In this document: piece after piece, positions 46,205 through 59,500 of the stretch
How the letters are laid out: the number at the start of each line of letters is the position of its first letter
Numbering within the stretch: the stretch's first letter is position 1
Assembly (NCBI RefSeq): GCF_000764305.2
Contig: NW_025937227.1
Coordinates: 248,001-312,000, forward strand
Direction: 5' to 3'
Length of the DNA: 64,000 nt
Source: Hyalella azteca
Taxonomy: Eukaryota > Arthropoda > Malacostraca > Amphipoda > Hyalellidae
Notes under the pieces: generated by a model
The model's input: the letters and a program-made list of their open reading frames with translations, nothing else
What the model was told of the DNA's origin: nothing
Database searches by the model: none
Made by a program: the position numbers and the translations under genes

Positions 46205-46275
46205 GAAAAGCACAAGAATCGGCGACAGGCCTATCCAGGCCTACTCTTTAATGCCGAAGATACTATACTATACCA
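46205..46275 (+). mobile_element. Isolated SINE/LINE tail fragment
   Basis: AAGAATCGGCGACAGGCC at 46213-46230 followed by a diverged tail and TACTATACTATA. It is the shared 3' end of the SINE and LINE families without a tRNA-like head. Confidence 0.6.
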
Positions 46276-46498
46276 CTGCTGCTAGACGCGTAATTTAGTA
46301 TAACGACAACAATAAAACACTGCTGCCAGACGTGTGATCGGAACTTAACCCTTTACGCCCTGGCGTGACTAATGGCCACACTACACTGCTGCCAGGCGTG
46401 TGATTGAAGCCAAAATGGGGGCGTCGTAGGGTCTGTTTGCAATATAGGGTCGAGCGCAACCTTATTAGACACAATAAAAACCTCATTTCTCTGATAAA

Positions 46499-46552
46499 TT
46501 TTATTTGCTAGAATATATGAGATAAACGTGGTTACTCAATATATCATTTATT
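46499..46552 (-). terminator. Possible polyadenylation signals of the peptide gene
   Basis: AATAAA occurs on the minus strand at about 46504-46499 and 46552-46547, roughly 600 bases after the stop codon. AT-rich context makes chance occurrence possible. Confidence 0.3.
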
Positions 46553-47149
46553 GTCGAACACACTAACTCAGGTAGGTACCCATATAGTATATAAATTCCC
46601 GGGATAAATTCTCAGAAAAATGACAAACATTAATATGTTAAAGTGACTATTGAACATAAGGTCTACCACTCGAAATAATAATAAGGTCTACCACTAAGGT
46701 CTACCACTCAAAAAAATGTAATGAAGATTGTCCTGACTTTAGAATTTCAACAGACATGTTACATATGCAAAACGAATATTCAAGGAATATTCTCAATTTG
46801 TGAATCGTTATTTAGCATTCAGTAAAAGTCCTCGGACACAACTGCATCCTTGTCAGGCGTATAAATTATTTTCTAATGATTAAAGTCAACTCAAATACCG
46901 CAAACGATCAATAATTTTTCAAGAAGCTTGCTCATTATGCTCGTAAAAGGCAAAATTAAGATCATCATGATACCAACAACTATCGCAGTTATTTTTGACT
47001 AATTGCCATGTGGGGTGCACTGAACCTTTGCGTTGTCACACCAAACCTCTACATGAGCTCATTGAACCTCTATTTGGGCTTATTGAACCCCTGCTTGGGA
47101 CACACTGAACCCATACGATGGGCACGCTTAACCCCAGCGATTGCTCAGT

Positions 47150-50100
47150 TCATCGTCCAGACTCGAGCATGCGCATGAGAAGGCTGAGCGATGCGTCCAC
47201 GTTGCGGCGACATGGCATTGCGCCGCCGCACCACGACCTGCGCAAGATAATATGTTCGCTGCATCATAAGGTTGACGATAATAGCTAAGTAGTGGAAATG
47301 ACACTATTGCTTCATGGCATTTTGCCGCAAAAAAGTTAAACTACATTTAATTCGTACGGAAAAAAACACGTCATAGCTCGAGTGAAAGTCATACTTCAGA
47401 ATAACAACTCGCACGGCGATCAAAAAACTATTTAAATTTTCCTTTGAACACATAACACTGTAATAGAATTTCCAAAACACACCTGCCTGGCCGTTCCCGC
47501 AAGGGAGCCGCTCTGTAACCCCCACCATCTCCCCACACCACCTTCTCCCCCTCCAGCTCCACGTTCCCTCTGTGTAGTGAGGGGAGCGTCGCACCCTCCA
47601 GCTGCTGGGGCTTCGGCTGGAGGTTGTACGGCGTCTGGCGGCGGATGAGGTACGGCCAGCCGTAAAATTGCCATGGCCCCCCGGCTGTAGAAAACGTACA
47701 TTAATCCTTACAGTTTTATTTTTTACGATACGCAATGAAACTTATTTAACAGAAATTGCTGATTACAGGTGAGGAAAAAAACAAACAAACTAATATCCTG
47801 CACAGTGACGCTCACACACAGGGAAAAATAAGAAGTAAAATCAGTGAACATTTCGCATCAAACTTACAATCAAGTTTTTCGGGCCAAAATAAGATGGATT
47901 TTTAGTATTCCTGACGTCATCCCCACTAAATTGATTATTCTCGCTTATGACATTTCCTCTATTTCGTGTTCTTCTTTCATCTTACACTGAAGCGAACCAA
48001 GCTAACATAGAGAACGGTAATTGCATGCACTGCTACGAGCATACAAGTAAATGCGTGTCATCATGGAGCTCAAATGAATGCTTGTCAACCTTTGACGTAA
48101 GCGTTATGACAAAACGTAAGTGAATGCTTGTCAGAAAGCCTGATACTCGTGCAGTCGTTGCTTCACACCTGCAGGCCTGATGCCAGCTGCTGCAGCTGCA
48201 CAGGTGTCCAGGAACAGTAGCAGCAACAGCAAGAGTTTTCCGCCCATTGTCATCGTGAATTTTCCGTGGAGTGAAGATATTTGCTGTCGCGAAAGAAACA
48301 AGATCATAAATAAAATTTCGCTTAAGATCACAGCAAGTTCTTCAAAAACTGAGGCGTGTAATTAAGTACAGAACAGGACTTAATTCGATGTGGCAAACAG
48401 GAGTTCGCCACATCAGCGATTTCACTTTTATACGCAATATCTCTTTCAAAGAGAAAAACTACAAACTATACTTGTTCAGTTTTCACGCTACTGCTCATGT
48501 ATGAAAAAATGCAACGCTAATAAAGTGAATTTTTAGGCGCAGGAGATACTAAATTTTTGCGTCAAGAATGACACATGACAACAAATAATGCAACCTACTA
48601 CAATTTAAACAACTAATATCGCCAATGGATTACAAACCTAGGACTACCAATGCTTGCTTTATATCTAGTTACCAAGTACGAATAGATACGAATAGCAGTA
48701 ACAGTGCTTCTTGTATTGAGACAAAGGGGTAAATTAGTAATTATGTAATGAAAATAATAAAATTTAATGAAGGATCTTGCTTGAAATAAGATCTAACTTT
48801 ACGGAAATACACGCATAAGTAAATCCCGATATCAAAACTTTTTTTAGCACTGTACCTTACGTACTTAAGTTTTCCCTAAATAAAAAAATATAACTCGGTA
48901 CTCACTGCAGTGAGTGACAGAGAGCGCATTTTTTCGCCGACGAAAACGTGAAGTTACGGACAGTGGACGGACAGACGGACGGACGGACAGACGGACAGAC
49001 AGACGGACATGACGAGCACAATAGCGCCTTTGTTTCCATAAGTAAGAAAATTCGCTAAAAATGGTAATTTTTTCCAGAGCTTCTTACGAATATTGCATAA
49101 TAAATAAATAAATGGGCAAAATTGTACATTTCATCGTCGATGTACAGCGAAAATTACATTCCAATGATGGTAGGTTAAATCATTGCGTATAGTTGGAAAG
49201 TCAACAGTTAGTCGTTCGGCGATCAAAATTATCTTAACTTAAACATACATTATATAAATGATGCTTGCAATCTATTTAAAATTTAGCTGGAAATTTAGTG
49301 CTTGAAACACAATTTATTCGAAATTGTATGAGATTATTCAAGTCTCGCATAAGAATTTCTTAAAGGCATTATTTTTCTCGAGATCGAAATAATTAAAATT
49401 ACTATTTCTTTGATGCTCGCGTGTAATAATAAATCTGCACAAACCGCTTTAATTCAGACCAGCCTTGAGCGCAGAACAAGACGAAAAAGTTGATGTACGT
49501 TGTTCTCTAATAAAGCGCAATTCAGTGGCCGACTACAGTACACCTAAAAATAGAAGACTCCTGGAATTTTTAGATGTCCCAAGTTTTTTTAGGGGCCATG
49601 ATTACCAGTGAACAAGTTGAAACTTTAGCTTTGATGGCCTATTGAGTTATCAGGTGGAGCGCGGCTCCCATCACGACTGGTGGTCTAGCACATCAATCCA
49701 GGGATGCCAAAGTTTGATACTGAAACCATAGTATTAATCACGGTAAATTGCAAGGGCCAAAGAACGACGTCACGGTGCGGTGCTCTTTACAAGGAGCTTT
49801 GTAATTTGAGACTGAGTAATGTAGGCGATGTTCGACATGTTAGATTTGCCGGAGTTGTCCAAAAGTAGTTTCGGGTGTCATGATCACAGACTTGAGTGTC
49901 AAGAAGGTGTCAGAACCACACGAAGACCGGCTGGACAGTAGCGCGCGATACAGAAATAGAACTTAACGCAAGTGGTACACGTAATTTAGCCCACCGATCG
50001 CGGCCATTTTTAAACTTCGGTCGCGTCACACGACTAATGGTTAGAAGTGCACTAATAAGTCACAATTTTTTAATAGAAATTTTCCATTTGAATTGAATAT

Positions 50101-51936
50101 CTGAGAATTGTCCAGTATTTGGTAAAGCAATTGCAGCAACTACAACTAACAATGGATTGTTATTAATACATAAATTTCTATTAAATCGGCTCCAAGTCTC
50201 CTTTCTAAATACACAAGCCCGAACGCACATTAGCGCTATATAATTAAATTTATGGACTATAATTACAGACTAAAACCCTATAGACCATAACCCTATAAAA
50301 CATCGCGCTGGCCACAAACATTTGCAAGTCATTGCCTTCAGTTAACCGAAAGTTACATCACTTTTATGAAGACGAAGATTGTAAACACCCAAATGTGATG
50401 TCCATGAGCACCCAAATGTGAAATCCATGAGCACCCAAATGTGAAATCCATGAGCACCCAAATGTGATGTCCATGAGCACCCAAATGTGAAGTCCATGAG
50501 CACCCAAATGTGAAATCCATGAGCACCCAAATGTGAAGATCGTGAGCCTACCATGTCAAATGTCCTACCGTGGTCACCAAGTGTTGGTTTTCTAGTGGCT
50601 CCATTTCGGCTTAGCATATATAATTTTAGGTGCTTACGCAGAACAACTGCCATCCGAAGTTGTAGAATGTACAGAAGTTTCGCAATAAACTTGCTGACTG
50701 TAATATAAACTCTTTTAGCCTTGGATCAACATTTCATTACTCCAACAAGATTTAATGCGCATAAATAGATACTAGTAATACAATTTCCTGATCTCGAATA
50801 ATTTTGAACGTTTGTTACGAGTCCGATGCAATTAAGTTACATTTAAAATATGGTGACAGACACTCTATAATAACCGTGCTATATAATTAATTAAAAATCA
50901 GATGTTGACTAGTCTCGTATTCGATCTTTAAATGCCGACAAGAGATGGTTCACTATTTCAGTAGTAAAAATGTTGTAATTGTAATTGCATATATACATTT
51001 TTCTCTCCTACACTTTCGTGCATGTATACTTTTAGTGAAGTGTAAAATTTGATTGAAAGTGTAAGGATGGGATGAAAACTGACCAACAACGTGTACCTTT
51101 TTGGCAAGATGGAAGTGTTTTTTTCTGCTTGCTGGAAGTGTTTGTCTGCTAGAAAGTGACAAATCAGAAAACCATTATCTTCAGGTAAGTCAATTTTGTT
51201 TCTTTTCAAAGAAATGCTCAAAATAATTATACACTATCCAATAAATTATTTCTGAATACTTCAGTGCCCTAAATACATTTAGATCTAAGAAACAACACCT
51301 GCTGGTTGGGAATATCTCTTGTTCTTTCTTGTGAATGGCTATCCTTTAGTCGAAAAAAGTTCGTTCATTTGACGCATAAATTTACAAATCTCAATTAAGA
51401 AATTTAACTGAAACAAGATTTTCTCACAGACTTCATGAGCTATCCGATATTTTTCGATACATCTGATACTTTTAGATTTAGGCGGAATAATTACTTAATA
51501 AGCGTGGGTATCAAAAGCAATAGCAACTTAATTGGGTTTTATCGAAACATTGGAAATGAAAGACTTGGAGTAATTTAAACTTCATATGCACTTACCGTAG
51601 AGTTTTAACATCGCACCCTGTCACGTCGCTTTATATTTTGCTTAGCATTTTTTCTGAAATTTTGTTCTTATGAATAATATTCTAGAGTAAATTGCTTATG
51701 AATCCTTTAACGATTGATAATAATACATTTTCCTCTGGGAGCTAAAACTATGCTTTTCACAGTAAAAATATGCAGTGTAGTTTGGCCCCTAATAAAATAT
51801 TTGTGATGCTCGCATTCCAACTAATTTACTTAAAAAGAAATAGATCAAGTTTCATAGATTTAACAGTACCTTTCACCGACTTTATCAGCTCTACTTTAAC
51901 TAATACCGCTTACCTGATCCCTTCCCTCTGGAGACT
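47150..51936 (-). CDS. Unrecognised small secreted precursor, candidate neuropeptide
   Basis: Exons on the minus strand: non-coding 51936-51914, then 48283-48169 (ATG at 48253), 47684-47483 and 47237 to the TGA at 47150-47152. Canonical splice sites and phases 1 and 2 agree, giving 124 residues. The protein starts with a signal peptide (MTMGGKLLLLLLLFLDTCAA). It then has GGPWQFYGWPYLI-RR, a Gln/Pro-rich linker, RERPGR, the cyclic-looking SWCGGAMPC-RR and a final NVDASLSLLMRMLES-GR. Signal peptide, dibasic sites, a Cys-x5-Cys loop bounded by basic residues and a terminal Gly-Arg (possible amidation) are hallmarks of peptide-hormone precursors. The nine-residue loop has the layout of crustacean cardioactive peptide (Cys at 3 and 9) but a different sequence and no Gly after it. 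I know no family with this sequence. Confidence 0.7.
48882..49062 (-). repeat. Interspersed element, copy 6
   Basis: A reverse-oriented copy of the 29911-30063 family, inside the long first intron of the minus-strand peptide gene and therefore sense to it. Confidence 0.85.
49063..50380. other. Intron of the peptide gene, nothing recognised
   Basis: AT-rich, short random frames only. Confidence 0.5.
50385..50545 (+). repeat. 24-bp tandem repeat, about 6 copies
   Basis: Units of GAGCACCCAAATGTGAAATC plus CAT(G). The minus-strand open frame reading HLGAHGFHIWVLMDF is a repeat artefact. Confidence 0.92.
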
Positions 51937-51995
51937 GACCAGTCACCTGAGCGGACGGCTCTTATATACCTCAGACCGACCTCGGCCCAATGAGG
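51930..51995 (-). promoter_or_regulatory. TATA plus Inr core promoter
   Basis: On the minus strand GGTATATAAGAGCC (TATA at 51968) is followed 32 bases later by an arthropod-type initiator TCAGTC with A at 51936. An inverted CCAAT box lies at 51987-51991. A strong splice donor ATCAG/GTAAGCG follows at 51914, defining a 23-nt non-coding first exon. The next good acceptor on this strand that precedes a coding exon is that of the peptide gene at 48284. Confidence 0.65.
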
Positions 51996-53540
51996 CCGTG
52001 CTACTTGCCTGAATTGCAGACTAAAAAAATGGTGTTTACTTACCGTTTGTTTGCATTTTCTAAGTTCAATTTTTCAAAATAGTCTTCCGCTAAATATTTT
52101 CCCCATACGATCAATGAAGTTTCTTTGAAGGAAATATGTTTAACTTTTTTAAACCGCTTTCATGTTGGAATATTATTATCTGTAGTTAACAAACAAAACA
52201 ATTACATCCATGTAGTTACTTTGTTTATGCCAATTAGTTTAATTAAATAAACTGTGTAAACTTTGGGCACAAAACCCAAAGGATAAATTAATCTAAACTA
52301 TTTACTTCATGCTGTAGATATACTGAAACTATATTATCAGTATAGTTTCAGTAACATTATAGCAAGGCTCCTACTGAAACTATATACAGTAACTATATCA
52401 CGGTTCAACAAGTTATGCACACAAACGTACATCACCGTGAAGAACTGTGATTTCAATCAATAACTCTGTACACAAGTGCAGACATAATTATGCTATTCAA
52501 CTTCATGGTCGTTATACGTATATTCCATTTTATTTTTGTAATTATAATATTAACATATCGAGAACTGGCTGCAAACTTTAGAGAAATTCTCTCGGTTATC
52601 ACGAACGTGATCTTACATCCCTTCGTAAAATGGATGTCACGGAAGCTTAGCTGTTACCTTCCTCGAGTAGCCGAGGTACACTTAAGGAAATTATTGAAAC
52701 GTTGTTCAAATATCAATGTAATTTTTACTTTGTGTGGGGCATCCTGATTCAGTTTGCCTGACATAAGGGAGCATTAGTGCATAGTCAGCTCTCTACTCAT
52801 GCTAGAGGTAAAAATGTTTCACTATTTGGACAATATGACCAATTAATTTTTTTTAGTGTATTGGATAAGCTAGATAGCGTGTACCGCGGTGCGTGGGAGG
52901 TGACAAGATAAATTGGACTCGGCAGCGGCTTGAATGGTCGTCCGCAAGGCCGGACGTGATTATTTTAAGACCGGAAATTTGGCTAATCAGGCACTCTACG
53001 CTACAAGCGATCGTTTGATCGTCCGCCTACGTTATAAATATATCGTTTCCAGGCCACTGGATCAAGACACAACTGGAGTCTCATCGCGTGAAACCTGTGA
53101 TTCAAAGAGTTGAGCTGAATCACTCTTACCTGTGATTCAGTTTAAGAATTAGAGTTAATATGAGGAATATGTCAATTATATGAATATATGGGGATCGAAA
53201 ATGTTACTAATCTCTAACATATATTATTACATACAATCAGATTATTTTATGTGCTGTCATACAAATATAGTATTGAAGGGGCTTATGAAGAGAGAATTCT
53301 ATTATTCTCAGCCGTATTAAGTACATTGTGCAGGCCGAGCTTACTTCAGTGGAAGATGACCAGAGAGTAACCAAATTTGATTTGTTTTAAATCTCATCTG
53401 GATGAAAATAAATCGTCGGCTTAATTAAGAATGATTAAATTGAATCACTTTCTATACAACAAATAAAAAATGAATGTTCAGAATCAAAGATGCCCAAATT
53501 ATTGATTTGAAAAGTATGATCAAATTAATTTAATTTTTAA
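51996..53540. other. Intergenic between peptide gene and sphingomyelinase gene 1
   Basis: No recognisable gene. A short inverted repeat (ACTGAAACTATA and TATAGTTTCAGT) sits at 52322-52352. The frame at 52490-52747 begins with a hydrophobic stretch but has no recognised relative or splice context. Confidence 0.5.
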
Positions 53541-53541
53541 T

Positions 53542-53547
53542 TTTATT
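53542..53547 (-). terminator. Polyadenylation signal close to the stop codon
   Basis: AATAAA on the minus strand 11 bases after the TAA. The same arrangement occurs in the second copy, which would make both 3' UTRs very short if these are used. Confidence 0.45.
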
Positions 53548-53557
53548 ATTAGGTAGG

Positions 53558-56500
53558 TTAGAGAACGAGGCGGCAGATGGAGCGGTCTGACGTGTCGGCC
53601 ACCAGCAGCCTGCACAGCAGGTCGCTCTTGCAGTCCTCGTCACAGCCTTCTTCCATCCTCGGTCTGCCGGCCTTCACGTAGTTCCTGAGGGAGGATAACG
53701 ATTTTTTATACTCGATGTTGAACAGAACAAAGAGTGCTTACGCACACCGTCAAATTTTCGGTCGACTTTGAGGTACGGACAGATTTTCATTGCGCTTATG
53801 GTGGAAAATAACGAAGAGAATAGAAAATACCCTCACATTCACGGCGTCAAAAATATTAGATTTTGTTGGAGGATTTTTAACACGTGCATTTGATCAGGGT
53901 GGAAAAAGAAATAAGTAGTCAAGCCTGGAATTTAATATTTCGTGGATGTTTACAATGCTTAACTTAATTAGTTATCGATCATTTAAAACTTCAGACGCTC
54001 GAAATGGAACATGGCAAATAATCATAGACGTAGTGAAACAAAGGACATTATGCAATTGAATACTAAGGAGAACAAACATCACAACACGTTGGTCATAACG
54101 TGATTTCAACCGAAAATTTTCAATCAATAAAACATCGAATAGAAAGGGAAAGCAATGAGCATTGACTGCCCGGTCTTCAGGTCGAAGCTCACCTGTAGAA
54201 GAGGTCAAATGTAGCGCTGTTGTTCTGCGCCATCTCGTAGATAAGATCAAGGTGCGACTGCGGGCTCAAGTCTGGCATGCTGACCAAATGTTTAAAGAGT
54301 TATTTGTTATGATAGAGATAATGATTTAGTTGAATTGCTAGAGAATAGCAATTGAATCTTTCCAACCGATTGAATAAAAAATATAACTCAGTACTCACTG
54401 CAGTGAGTACTGAGTTATATTTTTTTTGAGCGCATTTTCTCGTCGACGAAAACTTGAGGTCACGGACAGACGGACGGACAGACAGACAGACGTACATGGC
54501 GAGCACAATAGTGCATTTTTTCCATAAATGAGAAAATGCGCTAAAAAGAAACAAAACAGAAATCGCATGGGCCTCTTCCCAAATGAATAATAGGCAATAG
54601 CAGCATAAAAAAAACACTAATAATTTGTTCAGAAGGAACTACAGAGAAAATTTTTTGATATGTTGTTTATTATTTCTGAAAGTTCCAGAAAATTGATTGC
54701 GTAGCGAGCTCACACACATCAGTACTTACTTATAAGCTTCCTTTGCAGAGTAAAGTAGTTCGAAGGTTGGTACCATCTCAAAGTTTGCTCTGTCCAAGTC
54801 AAAGTACCAGTTCTCGTGGTCCAGGACGGTCTGAAATGGAATTTGAGCATAACAGTCTGGTTGCGAAACTTGATTCTTTCCACTGCTAATGTTACTTATT
54901 AAATGTTGGGTTATTGAAGTTCTGTAATTTTTTATTCAATCTAAAATATGATTTAAGCTTGAGATTTGATGAACGCACAATTCAAGTATTCGAAGAATAA
55001 GAAAAAATTATCCTCACGTAAGTTGAGTTTTCATGGCCACCATCGATGGTGTATATCTTGTATCCAGAATTAAGGTCCGAGTAAGTTGTCTGGCTTTGAG
55101 CTACAAAACCAACTTCAATCGGTCGGGAGGGATCGTCAGGATCGAAGAACATTTGGAAATGATCCTTGTGTGTGTGGCCGTAGAAGATGCCAGCGATCAC
55201 TCCTTCATATCTGCGCATTACACAAGCATGTCCTTCAAAACCCTGCGCCGTGATACGTTTACAGTTGATGCTTGAGTGAATTTGTATTGCAGTAACTAAA
55301 CATACTGGCAAGAATAGAATTTACGAGGGAGAAACAGGATTTGAGTCTCACCTTGCCACGATCTTGGAGTATTCCCTGCTCCAAGTGTAATGGCAGTCGT
55401 CATGGCCAGAGGGGATGTGGCTGATGAGGTACACGTACACCGCATCATCTTCAGCCCTCTGCAGCTCCCCAGCCATCCACTCAAGCACCTCCCCAGGGTC
55501 GACGGAGTCGTAAAGTAGCCACCTGCGTGGCGAAAATTTTAGTTGCTGACAAGCACGACAGTAAATTCAAGTTTAGGTATTTCAGGAAACGCATGTGTGG
55601 AGCAAGACACGTTTAAATTTCCTTACCAGTTGTACCCGTAGCAATAGTTTGTATTTATGGACAGCAGGCGCAGGTCTGGAAATACCTGAAATAAAATAAG
55701 TGCAATAACATGCATGCAAAATACGACAACCAAGACGACATTTTTAGCTAAAACATTTTTTATTCCCTATATATAAAGACGTCCTCCTCTTTGTAAAGTA
55801 ATTCATGGAGGTCTTTGCACGCGAGTAAAAGCTGAGATTTCTCCTGATAACAAACTCGACGGCATTTCACGAGCAAACTTCTTTCTGGCAGCTCACGTCA
55901 ACAATGTAGTAACCGGAGTAAGCAATTGTTGTTGCTACGTCTTCCGGAAGCCACGTCTGCCAAAGGCTTGCCACCTCGCCGTACAGCCAGTCCATGCTGA
56001 ACTCGTTGTCGATGTATGGCTGAGAGAATCTGTTTTGAAAAAAATTTCAAATTAATTTGAATATAGATTTTATCCAGTACCAGAACTGTCTCCGCTTATT
56101 AAATCAGAGAATACAAAATATATCCACGAACAGATTTTCCTAAAAAAACTACAATATTACATCGAGTTTTATTTTGCGGTCTTTGGTATATGAACAACGA
56201 ATGTAATGGATTTTACATCATTCGAAAAAGGCGTATTTTTTATCGACTGACGCATTGAGAGGATCGGCCTCGTGATTCCCCAGAGCGGGGAAGACTGGGA
56301 TGGATGGGAAGTACTGTGCCACCGTAGCCACGGACTCGCGGATGATGTTTAGGTTGCCCTCACGGGACGTGTTCCAGACGTCGTGCGGCACCAGGTCGCC
56401 TGTCCAGATGATGAACGAAATGTCCTGGAGCAGAACGCAAAAGTTCGCTGCCTTTTTTTAACGAAAAACTAAACTTTTTGCTGTTTAAAATTTTTACTTT

Positions 56501-59500
56501 TATGGCTTTTGAACACAGAAATACAAAAATGCTTATGATGCTTACAAATGCTGACAAATACAAAATGCTCATGATGAACTACTAACCGGGTGCTCGGCGA
56601 GAATGTGCTCGTAGATGGCTTCGACAGTCCATTTAGGTAAGTCACAAGCTCGGTAGTCGCCCCAGAAGCCTGCCGAATCCTCAGGTGCTTTTACGGGCCC
56701 TGACAACAGTCAAACGTATTTAGAATGTTATCACCGGTTAATTCTTCGCGTGTTGGTTTCGCAATATTCTGTGGTGTAATCGTTTTTTTGTGAGGTTGTC
56801 TTTGAGACGTTCAATTGCGTCGGCTGATACCAAATGCGAAGAAAATTTTACAACCTATATTCACTGCATTTAGCAGAACAGTTAATACATGATGATGCGT
56901 TCAACATTTTTTGAAATGCTACAACTACACTATTGAATGCCATACATTGTTCAGTCATATATCTGCACTTTTCACATCACAGTGAAGAGACAGCGCATAG
57001 TTTGAAAGTAGGATTTGTATTAAATATTCTCTTTTTGACGAAAATTTCATACGTATTGACAGTCATCCCACTCACCACTCTCTTCACGGCAACAAAAGAA
57101 GATTTCATCACACACTGCATTAGAACCTGGCTTGTAGTAAGGGTCGAAGTGGGTGTCTGCCAGGTGCAGTACTTTCAATGTCGGAGATCCCTGGTCGAAA
57201 TAATTACGTGAGCAGGCGAGTTAATCAATGCAGAGCATCATGAATCCTCATAGTTGATAATATACACGAAACGCAGATATATTTTATTAGAGTTTTGAAT
57301 GAAATTAGTGTAAGATTTTGTTAATGATTCCCTTTTTGTAGGGTTTGATGAACGAGGTATTCTGCAAGTCATGCTTTCAAATAATAATATTTATCTTTTC
57401 AATAGATGTGACACATATTCGATAGGCCATTTCAATTATAAATCTAGGAAAGCAAAATTCGCATTTTTCATGTAAATAATTGCTTGTATAACTCGTTTAT
57501 GGCTCTTAAATATTTAATACAACTGTAAAATTAAATGTAGGTAGTCCAAATAATAAATAAAAGCTTGAAAATTAAGGCATCCGACACTTCTCAATCTGTG
57601 TGCGTCTGGATATTTCATCACGATGCCAGTGAACACATTGACGTTGGAAACCTTGTGTTGTTCGATTCTTCGTTCTTCTGCTATACAGTGCAAATGTAAC
57701 TGGCTAGACGGCAACTTCGAGTAGAATTCTTGAACACAAATGATTTTGCAATGCGTAATAGAAAGGAGGATAATTCAAAATTATTGTCAGTTAAACTGTC
57801 GGTAGTTTCGAGTTATGTTATACATATGTCACAAGTCTGACGTTCAGCTTTATGGAGAATTGGGAATATTGTTTATATAGAAATGTATTGTTAACAGTAT
57901 AGGAAACATGCTTAAAAAATGTTGGTTGTTATTGAAGCTGGACGAACTGGGCTTTTAGCTGCTTTCTAACAATGAGGAATGAATGTTTGACATTTTGCCC
58001 AACAAGAAGATAAAAGAGTTAAGATCTGGGGCCATACATACAAAACTCGCTCAGTGAACGTAAGTACTTTCGCTCTATTTTCTTGTCTATGATTGGTGGA
58101 TTTTGCTTGAAAGGCCGTCAATGATTGGCTGCTGAACTTACGATCTCTAAACTTCTTTTTTATTTAAAGTATAGGCCCTGATCGGTCTGACCTACCGGAT
58201 CAATGGGAGTGTTTACTAGTGGTGGTTTCACGTCCGACGGCAGGTCGACTTGCCACTCCCGCTCAGGGTTGTCGGATTGGCAATTTTGACTCACGAAAAT
58301 AACGCCACACACGTCCTTGGCCGTCAGGTTCTTGTGTGTGATGATCCAACTGACTTGAGGCTGCACGCAGGAAAAGAAAGATTCAATGTTATATAACTAT
58401 ATTTTTAGTCACAAGTTTAGTTGCGAAACGAGATCGTTGATTTTCGTAGTGAATGAGGTTATATTATATACATATATGATTCGATGATTGAAGAAATATA
58501 TGGTAAAATATATATTTGGCGGAAAATTGAATAGTCATTTATATATTTTGAAAGTTATTAATTGAATGTTGAAAAAGAGCTTCAGCAACAAAATGGTTCG
58601 CGCTTACTATAATCAATCGATATCTTATCACTTTCTTACCTCTCCCTTACTAACTTAATGCAAGGACGTTCATTTCGTCGCCCTGTAGCATTTATTAAAA
58701 AGATGGTACGAATATTCTCTCAATTCAGTAAAGACCCTAATTACGCAATGACCAGCATTATCTGCAGCATGGCGAACACCATTGAATCTAGGTAGGAATC
58801 TAGTCCACAAGCAGTAAAGTGCTCAATTGTTGTCACCTTGGAAATTTCGATCATATTTTCACAGAACATGGGACTTGAAATGTTGAGATTAATGCACAAG
58901 TCAACCGTGCGGTTGAAGATGACGTCCAAAGACGTGCCATTGGCGTAGGCGTCGATCAAGCGCCCCACGCCCAAGTGACACGCCTCGCAGAACACGACCG
59001 TGCGCTCGCCGTCCGTCTCCAGCAGCGCGGGGTTCAGGTCGCGGGAGGAGAGGGAGTCCGATGATGTTAACTCTGTAAAGAAGTAAGTATTTAAAAATAA
59101 CATATACGGCGCTTTAAAATTGCAGAGTTTAAACAGAGAGGGTCCTGTTGAATGTAAAGAAAATAAATTTGAAGTTGATGAGACGAAAAAAGGTTGCATA
59201 AAGTGAACAAATAATAAATGTAGAATAGCAAAGTAGTAGAATCACCTTCTATAAATTGGCTGACAATTGATATCACATCCTCAGTCTCCAGCGAGTCCCA
59301 GACGTCGTCAGGAAAGCCATCGAAGAACTGCTGCGTCCCCAGGTCTTTAGAGCTCGCCACTCCTGCGGGGGAAGCACAGACGATGATCTATACTCTATAG
59401 TATAGTTAAAAAATGGAACTGGAAATGAGAAGTCTTGGAAATGATTTATGCAAACCCAAGGTCTGAGGTAAGCCATTCTTTAGCAGGATAGTGGTGACTT

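Larger units (their letters stand above)
44204..47149. other. 3' flank of eys, minisatellite-rich
   Basis: No gene seen. Repeats include GCTAAGAAATTTGACGACT-type units at 44390-44640, TCTGTATACAATACAGTCGC-type units at 45185-45360, GTGTGATCGGAACCTAATGG-type units of about 45 bp at 45780-46150 and 46330-46400, and TTGAACCTCTATTTGGGC-type units at 47025-47125. Confidence 0.7.

Noticed and set aside
50342..50653. Open frame with HLGAHGFHIWVLMDFTFG repeats
   Set aside because: 24-base tandem repeat artefact.
52490..52747. Small frame with a hydrophobic start
   Set aside because: No recognisable domain, no relative known to me, and no promoter or splice support.
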